Positions 35,521 to 45,969 of a DNA stretch of 64,000 bases are shown in pieces (within the stretch, counting starts at the first letter, position 1; the number at the start of each line of letters is the position of its first letter). The stretch lies in contig JADQAV010000036.1 of the NCBI GenBank assembly GCA_019775845.1, positions 276,565 through 340,564 of the forward strand, in the 5' to 3' direction. Under the pieces are notes generated by a model. The model worked only from the letters and a program-made list of their open reading frames with translations, made no database searches and was not told the DNA's origin. The position numbers and the translations under genes were made by a program. The stretch is from Myrmaecium sp. VS I D KN 1 (taxonomy: Eukaryota; Ascomycota; Dothideomycetes; Valsariales; Valsariaceae).

Positions 35521-36077
35521 CTTGAGGGAGCGAACGGAGCACGGCCAGCGGGAAAGACGTGGGTGACAGACTGCGTGCGCTTGGGTTGCGTTTGATGGTG
35601 GACGGACAAGCCACGACGGTGAAGATGTGAGAAGACGCGTTCCTGATGAATTTCCCCAGGGCCGGCCGATGAACGAGACGAGATGCGGATGCACAGCTCA
35701 ACCCAGCTCCCTAGCGGACGGGTGCGGGGCACCTGTTCAGGTCCGGCCTTCTCCTATTCGTTGCGCTGGACCTCACACGTCCACGTCCAGCGAGCAGTAA
35801 GTACTACATGACTATACATAAATAGTTGTAGATTCCCCCCAGAGGTGTATCTCAGCATCCCTCAATCCCTCACTTCTCTACGCCCTTATGCCCCTTGTGT
35901 AAGGCTGCTCGGCTCGGCATCTTCCGCATGTCTTCTATGTCTATTCCCACGCTCTCCCCGGTTTATGTGCACTGCACCTCAGTGGATCCTGTTCCTTCTC
36001 AGTTCCTTCTCAGTGACACATCACCACTTTAATCAATTATACGTGTATTCTTCGTCCAGTTCCAGATTTCTATACTC
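35521..36077. promoter_or_regulatory. shared intergenic region between Rsc6-like and amidohydrolase-like genes
   Basis: 557 bases between divergent starts. A C/T-rich leader precedes the plus-strand ATG. TATACATAAATAG near 35813 could be a TATA-like element, but its role is unproven. Confidence 0.5.
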
Positions 36078-37619
36078 ATGGCCGCCGCATATCTTGCCGC
36101 AGCAGGCATCGACCTAGATGCCGAGATGGAGAAGATCCAGTTCGGCCCCGGCGCCTCTGATCCGGCTTTCTTGACAAAAACTCTTCAGAACCCTTCTTAT
36201 GGGTATTCACCCATGAGCTCGACCGGCCCCCAAATCCTGAAGCGGATCGTGGGCGTTCGTCTGCCTCACCAGCCTCCAGAATCTCTCTGGGACGTCTCCG
36301 TTGCAGATGGCCGCATCTCTTCCATCGATCCACATGATCCACGTGCTCCCAGCCTCGCTCGACTTCCGGGCGTCCTGCAGGCACACGAACGGTTGCTCGC
36401 TCCTTCTCTCTGTCATGCACGCGTTCACCTCGACAGGTGCTTTCTCCTCCAGGATCCCAAGTTCAGCGATCTGGAGATCCAAGCCGGAGACTTCGACGAG
36501 GCAATGTTACTGACCTCCAAAGCCAAAGCTCGTTTCGACGAAGAAGACCTCCTACGTCGGGGCCGACAGCTCATCCAAGAAAGCATTCAGTCCGGTGTCA
36601 CCGCCATGAGAGCCTTTGTCGAAGTCGGTCCCGATCTCATGTTCAAATGCCTCGATGCTGGCATTAAACTGAAGCAGGAGTTCCATGCACGATGCGATGT
36701 TCAAATCTGTTCTTATGCTCACCTTCCCCTATTCTCAGGGGACGACGACGGTGAACTGACGAGACGGCTGATGGCTGAGGCGGCTGCACGCGAAGAAGTT
36801 GACGCCGTAGGCAGCACGCCCCATGCCGAGCCAGACATGAACAGCATGCGAGCCAATGTGGAGTGGATCAGTGATCTTGCTCTCAACCGAAAGAAGTACT
36901 TGGACCTGGATCTGGACGATCGTCTCGATGAAGACAGGGAGCCTCTGATATGGACCGTCCTTGATATCATCAAATCCAAGAACTGGACGGAGCAGTCCGG
37001 AAAAGCCATTACCCTTGGCCCCTGTACACGCCTCAGTCTCTTCAGCCCCGAGCAGTGGAAGAAGTTGAAGACCAATATCGGCGACCTTCCTATATCTCTG
37101 ATCGGCTTACCAACGTCGGACCTTTTCATGATGCGGTCCCAATCCCGAGCGCGTGGCATGTTGCCTGTGCTGGATCTCATCGAGAATTATGATATCGGCG
37201 CTGCAGTCTCGATCAACAACGTTGGCAATGCATTCACCCCGCATGGGACCTGTGATCCTCTCAGTCTCGCTTCTCTCGGCGTCAGTCTCTACCAGAAAGG
37301 GACAAAGAAGAGTGCTGAAGTTCTCTATGTATGGAACCCCATCTCTCTCTCTTGCTCATTGATTGTTCTGTTACAATGTGCGTCGCCTGCTACATTGTCC
37401 ATCTCACTAACCCCACTTCAGGAATGCGTCTCCGCGCGGGCCAAAGCGTCCATCGGGCTCGAAGCAACCTCCCTATCACTGTCCGTCGGCGAGCGCGCCG
37501 ACTTCGTGATTTTCGACGAAGTCAACATTGGCTGGCGGCGCCGAAAGACCATCGCTGAAGTCGTCTACGATGCAGGCCACAGTCGCCAAACCGTCTTCGG
37601 GGGTCGGCTGACAAGCTGA
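36078..37619 (+). CDS. cytosine-deaminase-like amidohydrolase, probably catalytically dead
   Basis: Exons are 36078-37328 and 37422-37619, giving 482 residues. The 93-base intron (GTATGG, CACTAAC, TTCAG) is in frame and stop-free; splicing joins AEVLY to ECVSARAKASIGL. The backbone matches fungal metallo-dependent hydrolases of the cytosine deaminase type: LAPSLCHA..HLD, LLRRGRQLIQESI, GVTAMRAFVEV, GLPTSDLFMM, then a C-terminal beta region with GERADFVIFDE. Three metal- or catalysis-associated His positions are changed. The HxH motif reads RVH, the FHLD-type site reads LDLD, and the GHCTR-type site reads GPCTR. The Asp of TSD remains. The fold is clear but deaminase or hydrolase activity is doubtful. 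It may be a pseudoenzyme or a gene under relaxed selection, although the frame is intact throughout. Confidence 0.8.
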   Translation: MAAAYLAAAGIDLDAEMEKIQFGPGASDPAFLTKTLQNPSYGYSPMSSTGPQILKRIVGVRLPHQPPESLWDVSVADGRISSIDPHDPRAPSLARLPGVLQAHERLLAPSLCHARVHLDRCFLLQDPKFSDLEIQAGDFDEAMLLTSKAKARFDEEDLLRRGRQLIQESIQSGVTAMRAFVEVGPDLMFKCLDAGIKLKQEFHARCDVQICSYAHLPLFSGDDDGELTRRLMAEAAAREEVDAVGSTPHAEPDMNSMRANVEWISDLALNRKKYLDLDLDDRLDEDREPLIWTVLDIIKSKNWTEQSGKAITLGPCTRLSLFSPEQWKKLKTNIGDLPISLIGLPTSDLFMMRSQSRARGMLPVLDLIENYDIGAAVSINNVGNAFTPHGTCDPLSLASLGVSLYQKGTKKSAEVLYVWNPISLSCSLIVLLQCASPATLSISLTPLQECVSARAKASIGLEATSLSLSVGERADFVIFDEVNIGWRRRKTIAEVVYDAGHSRQTVFGGRLTS

Positions 37620-38024
37620 TCCCAAAAGTGTTCTTGTTACGAATACCAGCGTCGAAGTGAGATGCTAGAAACAATGTACAGTCAGCGCTAGCGCTATATA
37701 CAACTTCCTTCTCTGTCTACCCGTTTGCTCGCTCTGGTCCGTCACAATGCTGGGCTGGTCCCGTCCGGCGCGTGAATAAAAAGATGTTACCTTTTCGTCC
37801 GTCCTTTCGCGCGACTTGTTTATTTTTCCTTTGGCGTCTAAGCTTGTGATTGCTTTCGATTTCGGACTGTCACATTTTGGATTGTTGATTTTCGACCTAA
37901 AAACTCCCTTCTCCTGTTGGACTCTTTCCATTTCATCGCACTTCTAATCCTGTTCCCTTCTTTTCGCTATCATCACCGCTCCGACCCTCTGTGGTAACCA
38001 CTGTCATCGCATACCCTACCCAAG
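37620..38024. other. gene-free stretch between two plus-strand genes
   Basis: 405 bases with the 3' region of the amidohydrolase-like gene and a T/C-rich leader (37780-38020) before the next ATG. No discrete element was identified. Confidence 0.55.
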
Positions 38025-40013
38025 ATGGCGTACAGCAAGAAGTCCCTCCATCAGAGGCCTTCGGTTTCGAATGTCCAGGGAGAACAACGTCAACAAGCCT
38101 CGCGTTCTCAAGGTATAACAGGTGTTTCCCACATCGCAGATCCGGTCAGACAGTTCGGTTCAGGAGCATTCGCGTCCGTCCGTTCTGATGCCCATGCAAC
38201 ACTTATCGACAGTTCCGCTGGTATCATTACATCTGCAGCCCATGACCTTCAGTCACCTAGGGACAGCACTGCATCATATTCGTCGGTTGAGCATGCATCA
38301 CCAAACCAAGAAGCTTCGTCTACGAGCGCCTCAGCTCGGACTACAGGTGTAAGAGTTTCGTTGGAACACTTGCCAGGTTTCCACGTTGCACTTGAGTACT
38401 ATATATCATGGTATCTCACAATGCTCTCTGACCATCTCGGTGCGAGGAGCAAGGCTTGCAGCACGATTAGGAAGTCCTCTAGATCATGGATGGACGGGGA
38501 GATCAACGACGACGATTTGATGGCCACGGCCACCAGCGTTCTTCCTGCGGACAACCACCTGCTCGGTGATCTCGGAAATATGATTGATGCCAGCAGGTCC
38601 CAGGACGTTTTGCTCTTGTGGCCGAGCTGGATCTTCAGTCAAGACGGACATTGCGGCTGCGGTGGGGTCTACCCCGTAACTATGATCAACAGAGGCACTC
38701 CCTTCTCCGACCGGGCCTTCAACACCTGGATGAATGCCTCCCAGGAACGCATTCATCAGTCCTGCCAGGAACGCCTTGGAAGCGGGCCATATTACCACGA
38801 CACCGACCTGCAAAGCCCGGCTCGAGATGGTTTCCGGTATCCATCCCCAGAAGAGGCTATCATGTTTGGCGGACCGTACAACCACGTTGTCCAAGCTCCA
38901 CTTGTTACTCCTCGATCCGCAGATGACGATGCTCAGAAGTCCGGTAACCGATCGGTCGGTCAGCCAGTTCAACATCACAAGAATCAAGCTAACGAATCCA
39001 GGACCCATGGCAACAAAACCAATATTAGGTCTTCTGAACAAGGCCCTGGCTCCGAGACCTCACGTTCGGATACCAAAGTGAAATTGACTGAATCCGCCGA
39101 GGTGAAGCCACCCACTCCGCCGAGCAAGGGAGCCAGGACACAGCCAAAGAGGAACGGAAAGACAGGTACAGGCAAAGGAAATTTCTACTGTAATTTATGC
39201 CATGAAGGCTTCAAAGACCGTCCAACGGTGCGACTGCATTTCTACGGACGCAGCCGCACCCTTATTGTAAAATTCTTGAACTCCGACGAACCACCCCAAA
39301 AACTCTCAAGCAACTCTCCCCTGCTCGACTCAAGAACCGAGTATAAAGACTGGGCCATCGTCCGAACAGCAAACGAAGCAGTAGGATGTTGGAAACAATA
39401 CGATAACGCACACAAAGCCAGGAACGAGCCCACTCCCCCTGTTTTCTGGGCCGATCATCCCAGCTGCGGTGGTCGGAACGCAGACACAGTCATCCTGGAG
39501 CCCAAGCCCCTCGCGGTAAGACCTCCACTACCTAAGTTCCGCGGTGACGCCGTCGCGCGTCGCGCGTTCTACGCTGAGCGGGAGAGGGCCAAGGAAGCTT
39601 TCGTACAAAAATTGAACGAGGGCTACTGGCCGGATGAGGCTGCGGCGCTGAAAGCCCGGCTCAATATCGATCAGGCGCAGGATGATGACCTCGTCCGTGA
39701 TGATCGGCCGGATGCGCGAGCTGAGGCTGAAAGCTCCGCGATCAAACCCTTAGACCTTGGAACTGCCTCTTCCAGCGGCGCCATCAACACAACTCCTGCG
39801 CCCGATAAGATGGAGGAGGTGGTTTCTGATGTGGATATGGGTACCCCAACGCCTGGCCCATCCTCGCGCCTTAGAGCCTCCCGCAAACGGGCGCGCGAGG
39901 ACGAGGTGGAGGCGGAAAATACCAGCAGGCCTCAGAAGCGCCGCAAGGCCAATCCAATGGGCGCCAGGGGCGGCAAGAACAGGGGAAGGGGCAAAGGCAA
40001 GGCAAAAGCCTGA
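38025..40013 (+). CDS. putative zinc-finger protein of unknown function
   Basis: One open frame of 662 residues from the ATG at 38025. Near residues 385-410 it reads FYCNLCHEGFKDRPTVRLHF, which starts like a C2H2 finger (C-x2-C, Phe, His), but a second His is not at normal spacing. A downstream FWADHPSCGG resembles the segment that follows degenerate fingers in fungal proteins. The middle is Ser/Gln/Pro-rich, and the C-terminus has several basic nuclear-signal-like patches (SRKRARED, RPQKRRKAN) and a Gly/Lys/Arg tail. A missed intron between the His and the DHPSC segment is possible; I could not choose a convincing one. A nuclear DNA-binding role is inference. A 19-bp tandem repeat begins eight bases after the stop. 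Confidence 0.6.
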   Translation: MAYSKKSLHQRPSVSNVQGEQRQQASRSQGITGVSHIADPVRQFGSGAFASVRSDAHATLIDSSAGIITSAAHDLQSPRDSTASYSSVEHASPNQEASSTSASARTTGVRVSLEHLPGFHVALEYYISWYLTMLSDHLGARSKACSTIRKSSRSWMDGEINDDDLMATATSVLPADNHLLGDLGNMIDASRSQDVLLLWPSWIFSQDGHCGCGGVYPVTMINRGTPFSDRAFNTWMNASQERIHQSCQERLGSGPYYHDTDLQSPARDGFRYPSPEEAIMFGGPYNHVVQAPLVTPRSADDDAQKSGNRSVGQPVQHHKNQANESRTHGNKTNIRSSEQGPGSETSRSDTKVKLTESAEVKPPTPPSKGARTQPKRNGKTGTGKGNFYCNLCHEGFKDRPTVRLHFYGRSRTLIVKFLNSDEPPQKLSSNSPLLDSRTEYKDWAIVRTANEAVGCWKQYDNAHKARNEPTPPVFWADHPSCGGRNADTVILEPKPLAVRPPLPKFRGDAVARRAFYAERERAKEAFVQKLNEGYWPDEAAALKARLNIDQAQDDDLVRDDRPDARAEAESSAIKPLDLGTASSSGAINTTPAPDKMEEVVSDVDMGTPTPGPSSRLRASRKRAREDEVEAENTSRPQKRRKANPMGARGGKNRGRGKGKAKA

Positions 40014-40020
40014 GCGGCGT

Positions 40021-40115
40021 CTCAAACAGTACAAGTGCTCTCAAACAGTACAAGTGCTCTCAAACAGTACAAGTGCTCTCAAACAGTACAAGTGCTTTCA
40101 AACAGTACAAGTGCT
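40021..40115. repeat. 19-bp tandem repeat, five copies
   Basis: The unit CTCAAACAGTACAAGTGCT occurs at 40021, 40040, 40059, 40078 and 40097. The first four copies are identical and the fifth starts with T. It lies in the probable 3' untranslated region of the zinc-finger gene. Confidence 0.95.
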
Positions 40116-41206
40116 TTCTTTATATACACGTGGAAAAGGTGTTAGGCGTTATTGATTGTTGTATATTTTTTTCTTTTGAACTTCTTCTCTTTACGAGTTC
40201 TGTCCTCAATATGCTCTGAGAGCTGTTGGAAGGCTTCTTGGCCTAATAGGTAAATATATTTATTGCCTGGGATTTGGTGCTTTTGTTTTGGTTATCACTA
40301 GATGCTTTATACCCTTCACTTAATTCCAATCGTTTCTCTTTCAAAATCTCAGAGCGTCTTGATTCATGTTGTTCGAGCGTAGGGCATGCCTTGAGTGAAA
40401 TCACCGGTATATATATGAGGAAATCCCCTACAGCATACTTGCCTGATATCAAGCGAAGCACCGCAGCCAGGACTCGCTGCTTCCGCGTACTTTCCATATC
40501 AGTGTATAAGATCACCCAAGGTACTCTCTTGAACGTCGTAGTCTTGAGACAGAGCTTCCGGTTTGTTGCGGAGGAAAGCGTGGGGGATGGCTAGCTGATG
40601 AAGGTTCAGCATTCCGCCGGAGATAGTATTGCTATCATTCGGACCGGATGGACATATTCACTACCTCTTGGGTCCGCTATCTCAAGTAGAAAGAGGGAAG
40701 CAACGCAAGCCGTAGAGACCGGTGATATATACCTCAGTCTTCTATCTTGGAAGAAACAATGTTGGGTGATGGGGGAACGGTCTTTGTGCGAGGAGATGAC
40801 CGGGTGGGGGGACGGAGAGCGGATACCACGGAGGGAAGGGAGGCATGATATATCACCACTTCTCGTAGAATAGAGCAATGTTAAGTAGAGTAAAAAGAAA
40901 AAAAAATGATTAAAGGGATAATGGAAAAGCCATGATATTTGTAAATAACAAGTCAAAGAAGACCAGTGGTAACAAGGCAGAACCAAACCAAACACTCCGC
41001 TTCCAATGCACCGCCACCATCTCACCATCATGCTTCTTCGTCTCCGTGTGACTAACACCAACGCTCGCTCGCAAAGCACAACAAACAGAAAAGAATTGAA
41101 AAAAAAAGAGAAAGGGTATCCAGCAAACAACCAAAATACCACACACGAAAAGCAAAAAAAAAAAANNAAAAAAAAAAAAAAAAAACAACCCCCCTCTCCC
41201 CCCTAC
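40116..41206. other. gene-free stretch between convergent genes
   Basis: AT-richer than its surroundings from 40150 to 40560, with only short open frames. It ends in an A-rich tract (41090-41185). No recognisable gene. Confidence 0.6.
41155..41185. other. poly-A tract with two undetermined bases
   Basis: A run of A interrupted by NN at 41166-41167. It lies just beyond the stop codon of the Sfi1 gene and is an assembly or sequencing uncertainty in a homopolymer. Confidence 0.95.
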
Positions 41207-44200
41207 TCATCCCCCCTCCAAATCCCCCTTACTCACCTCCCCAACCTTCTCCTCACTAATATCCTCAAACCCGACAAAACCCACACGATCGCGTCCTGGT
41301 CGCGCACCCCGACCAACGGACCCAGGCACCGCCATCGCACTACGACGGAAGAAACCCGACCCCGACGACGCCGGCGTCATCCCCGGCGGAGGTGGGCGCC
41401 GCTGTGCAGAGAGAAACCCGCCCGCGCGGAGTTTGTTGCGGAAGGGCGTGATGGGCGAGGCCGGGACGGATGACGCGTCAGCAGCGGCGGCGGCAGCAGG
41501 CGGAGCCGTGCGCGCCCTTGCGACGGTGAAGGAGCCTGGTCGGGTGGTTGTCGTGGCGGCGTTGGTGGCGGGGGTGGTGGTCGGACGGAAGAGCGGCGGC
41601 GGCGGACCGGCGGGGGTGGTGGATGTGAGCGGGACGGCGGCGGCGGCGGCGGAGCTGGCGAGCAGGGCGCGCTCCCGCAGCTTGGTGCGGACGGTGGTGC
41701 GTTTGGAGGGGGTGCGGAGGTAGCCTGGTAGGGGCGTGGAGGTGAGCGGGGCGTCGCCGCCGCCGGTGGTCATGAAGCTCATGTTGAGGGTGAGGGGGAA
41801 GGCGGAGTCGTCGAGGGCGGTATAGTCGTCGGCGGCGGTGCGGGCGGTGGTGGTGGTGGGCTCGGCGCCGGGGAGGTCCATTGCGGTGAAGACGTCGTCG
41901 TCGTCGTCGTCGTCGTCGAGCGGAGCGGGATGATCGTGCCGGCGAGGCTGCGGCGAGGGGGACGGCGGGCTGTCGCGCAGGCGGATGTCGCGGGCCAGCA
42001 CGGCCTTGTCGGCCCAGTACCGAATCATGCCGCCGACGTGGCGGCGGAAGTGCATCTCGTGCAGCGCGCCGGCGGACTCGGCCTGGCGCGCGATGTTGAA
42101 CGCCCGCCACTTGAGCTTCTTCAGCGCGTCCGCGGCGGCGATGGCGGCGAGGTCCGCCCGCATCGTCGCCGCTTTGGCGTCGAGTGCCTCGATGCGGCCG
42201 TGCTCCGCCGTCCAGCGCGAGAAGGTCTGCGTGAGGAGATGCAGCTGACGAACGTTCTCCGCCTGCGCGTTCTGCTGGAGGACCAGGCTGGCCTTCTCCC
42301 GCCACCGGGTGAAGAGGTCGACCTGCGCGCTCCACAGGTGGTCCTCCCACACGTCCTGCGCTTGTCGGTCCATCACCGCGTAACGACCCGCCAGATCCTG
42401 CCAGACGCCAAAAGCCGCCCGGACGAGGTTGACTTTGTGCTTTCGGCGGATCGTCGCGTAGGCCTCCCGCCGTTTCCGCCGCTGGGCGTGGTGGGTGGCA
42501 TCGCGCCATCGCTCCAAGGTATGCTTGGTCAAGACATACTCCTGCGCATCCGAACCCATCTTCTCAAGTCTCACGATGTGCTCGTGCTTCGCCCACCAAG
42601 CCTGCATGCACCGCTGGACAAGTCGAGGCTCGTACACCGACAACGCCAGGCCTTCCTGCTGCTGCCGGAACTGCGCCGCGGCGCGAAGCCGCTGGAAGCA
42701 AGTATCAAGGATCTTGTACCGCTGTCGAGCATAGAACCGCTCCTCGGCTTCTTCAAGAGAGATGCACTGGTCCAACGCCTTCTCTCGCCACTGAAGCAAC
42801 AGTTTCCGCGTAAGATTAGCTTCGCGCGCACGCTTGAATAGCGCCGCTCGACCGGCAATGTACCATTTGTACAGAGCCTCCGCCACGATGCGATCATTGA
42901 TACGGTACGCCATCGCCTGGCACCGCAGACGGTCGTTCCACGCCGTGAAGGCATTGCGCAGGAGACGCATACGATCGTGCTTTTTCGCGCGCACCTGGAG
43001 CTCCGTTGCTCGTCTCCAAGTAGAAAAACACGCATCCACCACCCTGTGGTTGGCATGGGATGCGACCCGTGCCATCAGAGGACGGTATTCCGCTTCGCGC
43101 CGTATCGCATCGAATCCGTTCCGCAGCAGCGCCCTTCTTCTAAACTCCTCCGCAGCGCGGTCTTGCTCTCGTATCGTCGCCGCGCGCGCGGCCCACGACG
43201 CCAATGCCTTCCGCTGCACATCATGATCCCGCATCACCCTCGCCTGCTCCTCCCTCTGCCTCAACGTCCACACGACATCGCGCCACCGGCGGAAGAAATC
43301 CTGCATAACATGCTGCGCATGCCATCGGCCCGCCACGCGCTCCGCCAACGTCTCCACCAACTGGTGGTGCACGCGGCGCATCAAATTCCGCCGGTACACC
43401 GCCTCGGCGAGCTCCCGGTCCTCGATCACCTTCCCCGTCCGGCGCTTCCAGACGCGCAGGAACGCGTGCAGCTGGAACTGGCGGACCTTCAGCTCGTTCA
43501 CCGCCGTGATCTCGCGCCAGGCGTTGAAGTAGCGCGTGCGGAGCATGTGCCGGCGCGCGACCGAGGTGCGCTGCGCCGCCTCCGCCGCCGTCGCCGCCCA
43601 GTGCGTGAACGCCTTGGTGAGCAGGTACACGTCCCGGTAGCGGACCGCGCGCTGCTCGAGCTTCTGCCAGTACCGTTCGTTATCTGCCACGGCGCGTTTG
43701 TGCCGGAGCGCTTCCCGCCATGCGCTCAGCGCGTCGCGCTTGAGGTGCTGGCTGTCGTGGTGGAAGGCCCGGTCTTCCATGTCTTGGTGCCGCTCGTAGA
43801 GGATGATGGCTTGGTCGCGCCATTGGAGGAGGTACCGTCGTGCGGTGATGCGGATGTGCCGTTGCTCGAAGGTGTCGGCCTCGGCTAGCATTTGCGTGTC
43901 GGATGGTCGGAACACCGGAACTGGCGGGATGTAGTGCTTCTGCGGGAAGCTGGCGGCATAGGCCGCCGCGTCAATCGCGTCATTATCCACGCTACTACTG
44001 TAGAAGTCCGAGTCGTCCTCCTGGGGATGGTGTACGTGACGCGGCCGTGTGATTCTCAAGCTGCCTTGCGTAGAGGTCGAGCGATTCCTGCGTCTTGGGG
44101 TGGGAACCGGTTCCTCCGAAGCAGACCGCGCGATCATCCGCCCTCGGATCGGGAGCCGCGACGACAACCCGAACTGCTGCTGCGTATCGGACGTCGTCCG

Positions 44201-44857
44201 CTTATGCACGGGAGCATGCTCCGTCCCGTTCGGCGTCCGCCCATGCGGCTTCGTGTAGTCGGGGAACGCGGGCGCATCCTCCTTGACCTCCTCGTGCCAG
44301 GTCGCGCCGTCCGGCTGGACGTCGTACATTGAGTTGAACGAGGCGCGTCGCGACCGCGCTTTCTCCACGTGCTGCGGGCTCGTGTCCTCGATCGGCTGGG
44401 CGCCATCATCATCATCCACCACCGGGGGCACGCCGTCACCCACCACGCCCTCCCCGTCCGGATCGATCTCGATCGTGATGCCGAGCCCGGCGAGGACGGC
44501 CTTGAAGTGGTCCAGCGGATGCACGCCCGGCTCGAGCTTCGCGTGCAGCAGGAAGCGCAGCCATTTCGTGTCGTAGTCCTTCCGCAGACCCCGTTGTGTG
44601 AGCACTTGATCGTACGCTTTGAACGTGGCTGCTTTCGGCCTCTTCGCGCACTCGGGATTCCTGGCTGCGGCCGAGTAGATCTCGAAGAGGATCTCGATGT
44701 CTGAGCGAGCGGTAACCAGTTAGTTATATAACTCTGACCGTGAAACCCCAGGGAGGGAGGGAACAACGACGTGGGGAAAGTGCGCGCGCCGAGGATGGGG
44801 GGTCGCGTTACCTTCATCGTCAAGCCTGTGAAACTGTTCCAAGGTGTCGTAGGGCAT
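41207..44857 (-). CDS. sfi1: spindle pole/centrin-binding repeat protein Sfi1
   Basis: Minus-strand exons are 44857-44812 and 44700-41207, giving 1179 residues. The 111-base intron (GTAACG, AACTAAC, CTCAG) joins HRLDDE to DIEILFEIYSAA. The start MPYDTLEQFHRL is the first in-frame ATG after an upstream stop. The first 110 residues form the conserved N-terminal domain (LEPGVHPLDHFKAVLAGLGI). Residues about 260-930 contain about seventeen helical repeats of the form L/F-x2-W-R/x3-A (for example YLLQWRDQAIIL, YFNAWREITAV, FFRRWRDVVW), each a predicted centrin (Cdc31) site. The C-terminus is Ser/Thr/Pro/Ala-rich and contains a run of Asp. Sfi1 forms the filament of the spindle-pole-body bridge and controls its duplication. 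A GTGAGTAAG six codons from the stop might be a donor, but no acceptor was found. Confidence 0.92.
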
Positions 44858-44910
44858 TCGAAGAGAGTTGGGCGGACGCGACGCTTCCCCAGATGCATGC
44901 GAGCTGCGCG

Positions 44911-44942
<32 letters not shown>

Positions 44943-45969
44943 GGGACAAAGGCTGATCATGGAACAACGGTTCCATACGAAGAAGAAGAGGAAGAAGAGT
45001 CCGTGAGTCGCCAGCAATGGCTCATTACTAAGTGAGAGTGCGAATGAGCGAGCAAGATGTGGAAAGGTGAAAAAGAGCAAAAAGGAACTCCAGCGCGCGG
45101 CGACGGAAGAAGAAGAAGAGGAGGAAAGGGAGGTCGCAAAAAGTCGAAGGCGGGCGCTGTGTTTCCCAACGCGTCCAGCCAGCAGCACCAAAGCGGATCC
45201 CGAGGTATGCGCGCGCGCGGAATACGTTCCTGAGGCATCCTTCCGCTGCGGATAAGGCACCACACGTGACAAGGGGGGAAAGGGCGCCTGTTCCGAATCC
45301 GCCTTTACCTTTTTGGGGAATGACGGAACGGATGAGCGACGGAAACGTCCAGCTGAAAGCGATCATCACCAACAAAACAGACAAAGCAATCGTCGTCGCT
45401 GGGCAAAGGCATAATATTTAATATGCCAGCAAAAACACGACCCATAGAGCGCTTCGCCGCCGCGGTCGGGAAATGCCCGACGGAGGTGAGTCCGAATTGA
45501 AAGGGCCGGTTTACTGATGGGAGGGAGCCTGATAAATACATACATGAATGTAGAGCGCCACGTACGGCCGATGCATCGCAAGCGACTACCACAACGTCCA
45601 CAAGGACAAGTGTCTGCAGGAATTCTTGAAGCTGAAGGATTGTTTTTTGGTGAGTACAAAGAAAAAAACATAAGCGTTTACGACGCCCCCGCCATGTGCG
45701 AATGTCATTTGAAGTAACAGATCACGAAACAGGCAGCCTACAGGAAGCGATGAAAGGAGGAGGGTGTGTGTCGTGATGAGCAAAAGGTCATGTAGAATTA
45801 ACTCCAGTCCAGGATGAAGGGAGGCTTCATGCTTTACCAACATCGAACAAGCAATTAAGAAAAACATCAGTCATCATCATCGTCTATATCTATTCATCAA
45901 GCTATATTTTTTTCTTTCTCCGTGTATCTCACGAAGTGAAAAGGAAATCAACAAAGAGCCCATCGCTTT
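44858..45969. other. gene-free stretch upstream of Sfi1, downstream of IleRS
   Basis: A (TCG)n trinucleotide run of about ten units at 44911-44942 lies in the probable leader of the Sfi1 mRNA. GAAGAA repeats occur at about 44980-45000 and 45106-45125. The remainder is 3' region of the synthetase gene. No coding sequence was recognised. Confidence 0.6.

Noticed and set aside
41478-42509. Arg/Pro-rich minus-strand frame
   Set aside because: Alternative frame of the Sfi1 gene; no repeats or domain of its own.
44858-44976. Upstream start for Sfi1 at the ATG near 44961, reading through an Asp run
   Set aside because: That ATG is in a different frame from the Sfi1 exons; the Sfi1 frame has a stop upstream and its first ATG at 44857.
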